A stretch of 64,000 nucleotides of DNA, taken from an uncultured Paracoccaceae bacterium. GTDB taxonomy: Bacteria > Pseudomonadota > Alphaproteobacteria > Rhodobacterales > Rhodobacteraceae. Under the pieces are notes generated by a model. The model was not told where the DNA came from. It was given only the letters and a program-made list of their open reading frames with translations, and ran no database searches. Below, piece by piece: positions 63,853 through 64,000 of this stretch (position 1 is the stretch's first letter; the number at the start of each line of letters is the position of its first letter). The stretch covers positions 775,172 through 839,171 of the forward strand of contig CANMDE010000002.1 in the NCBI GenBank assembly GCA_947496535.1, read 5' to 3'. The position numbers were made by a program, and so were the translations under genes.

Positions 63853-64000
63853 GTGGAATTGTATTTGAAGGTGCGTCGCGCCCATTTTCAGGATGGGTTG
63901 AGCGGACGGCAGATAGCTCGGGGTTTTGGGATCAGCCGAGACAGCGTATCAAAGATGTTGGCCTATTCCGAACCGCCGGGATACCGGCGAACCGCGGCAA
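63853..64000 (+). CDS. istA: IstA-like transposase of an IS21-family element (partial, 5' end only)
   Basis: Open from GTG 63853 to the window end without a stop, so it is truncated only by the window. The product starts VELYLKVRRAHFQDGL, includes the helix-turn-helix SGRQIARGFGISRDSVSKML and PPGYRR, the usual N-terminus of IstA (about 49 residues visible). GAGG lies about ten bases upstream. An istB helper gene would be expected downstream. Confidence 0.85.
   Translation, partial: MELYLKVRRAHFQDGLSGRQIARGFGISRDSVSKMLAYSEPPGYRRTAA

Noticed and set aside
1..64000. CRISPR arrays, rRNA genes, prophage or plasmid origins
   Set aside because: No regularly spaced repeats, rRNA cores or replication-initiator genes were seen on reading the window.

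Overview
The window reads as chromosomal DNA of an aerobic, flagellated marine-type alphaproteobacterium, most likely a Rhodobacteraceae (Roseobacter-group) member. Supporting signs are the gene styles: DinB with an N-terminal zinc ribbon, MlaE with a fused STAS domain, a Hint-domain secreted protein, DUF849/BKACE enzymes beside Liv and TRAP transporters, CtrA-like promoter spacing in the flagellar genes, and form I CO dehydrogenase. No tool was run; all family calls come from reading motifs and translations.

Layout. 1-3558: hypABCDE, maturation genes for a [NiFe]-hydrogenase whose structural genes must lie upstream. 3559-4707: an orphan MalK/UgpC-type ATPase preceded by what looks like the tail of a lost partner gene. 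4704-8407 (minus): an Mla-type lipid transport operon (permease, ATPase, MCE protein, lipoprotein). 8612-9400: a bacterial voltage-gated sodium channel. 9541-14724: a membrane protein, a YeeZ-like reductase, a short Wza-like export protein with an outer-membrane barrel, and an orphan TolC/NodT lipoprotein.

15086-23683 (plus) is one tightly packed catabolic operon: cyclase-family hydrolase, cupin, SDR, 3-hydroxyacyl dehydrogenase, a complete Liv-type ABC importer and a beta-keto acid cleavage enzyme. It converges on 23690-28163 (minus), a TRAP transporter operon ending in a cytoplasmic sulfatase. Together they suggest import and stepwise breakdown of (possibly sulfated) hydroxy acids. 28298-35909 holds divergent flagellar operons (fliF-fliH-fliN-fliP leftward; fliL, a DUF6468-like gene, a motE-like gene, motA and a 653-residue periplasmic protein rightward).

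35933-50894 is mixed housekeeping and stress: a three-domain cNMP/thioredoxin-reductase-like protein, an ABC-F ATPase with a possible leader, GFA protein, DinB, Nudix, a tandem glycine riboswitch driving a dadA-like oxidase, QmcA/NfeD, PyrF, small proteins, ClpB with a heat-shock promoter, a Hint-domain protein and a fluoroacetate-dehalogenase-type hydrolase. 51091-59623 is an aerobic carbon monoxide dehydrogenase operon in the order coxC-M-S-L-D-E-F-(36-codon ORF)-G; CoxL carries the form I signature AYRCSFR. With hyp genes at the other end, the cell appears able to draw energy from both H2 and CO. The window closes with an MFS/Lrp pair, mtaB-dapF, tRNA-Lys(UUU) and the start of an IS21-family element.
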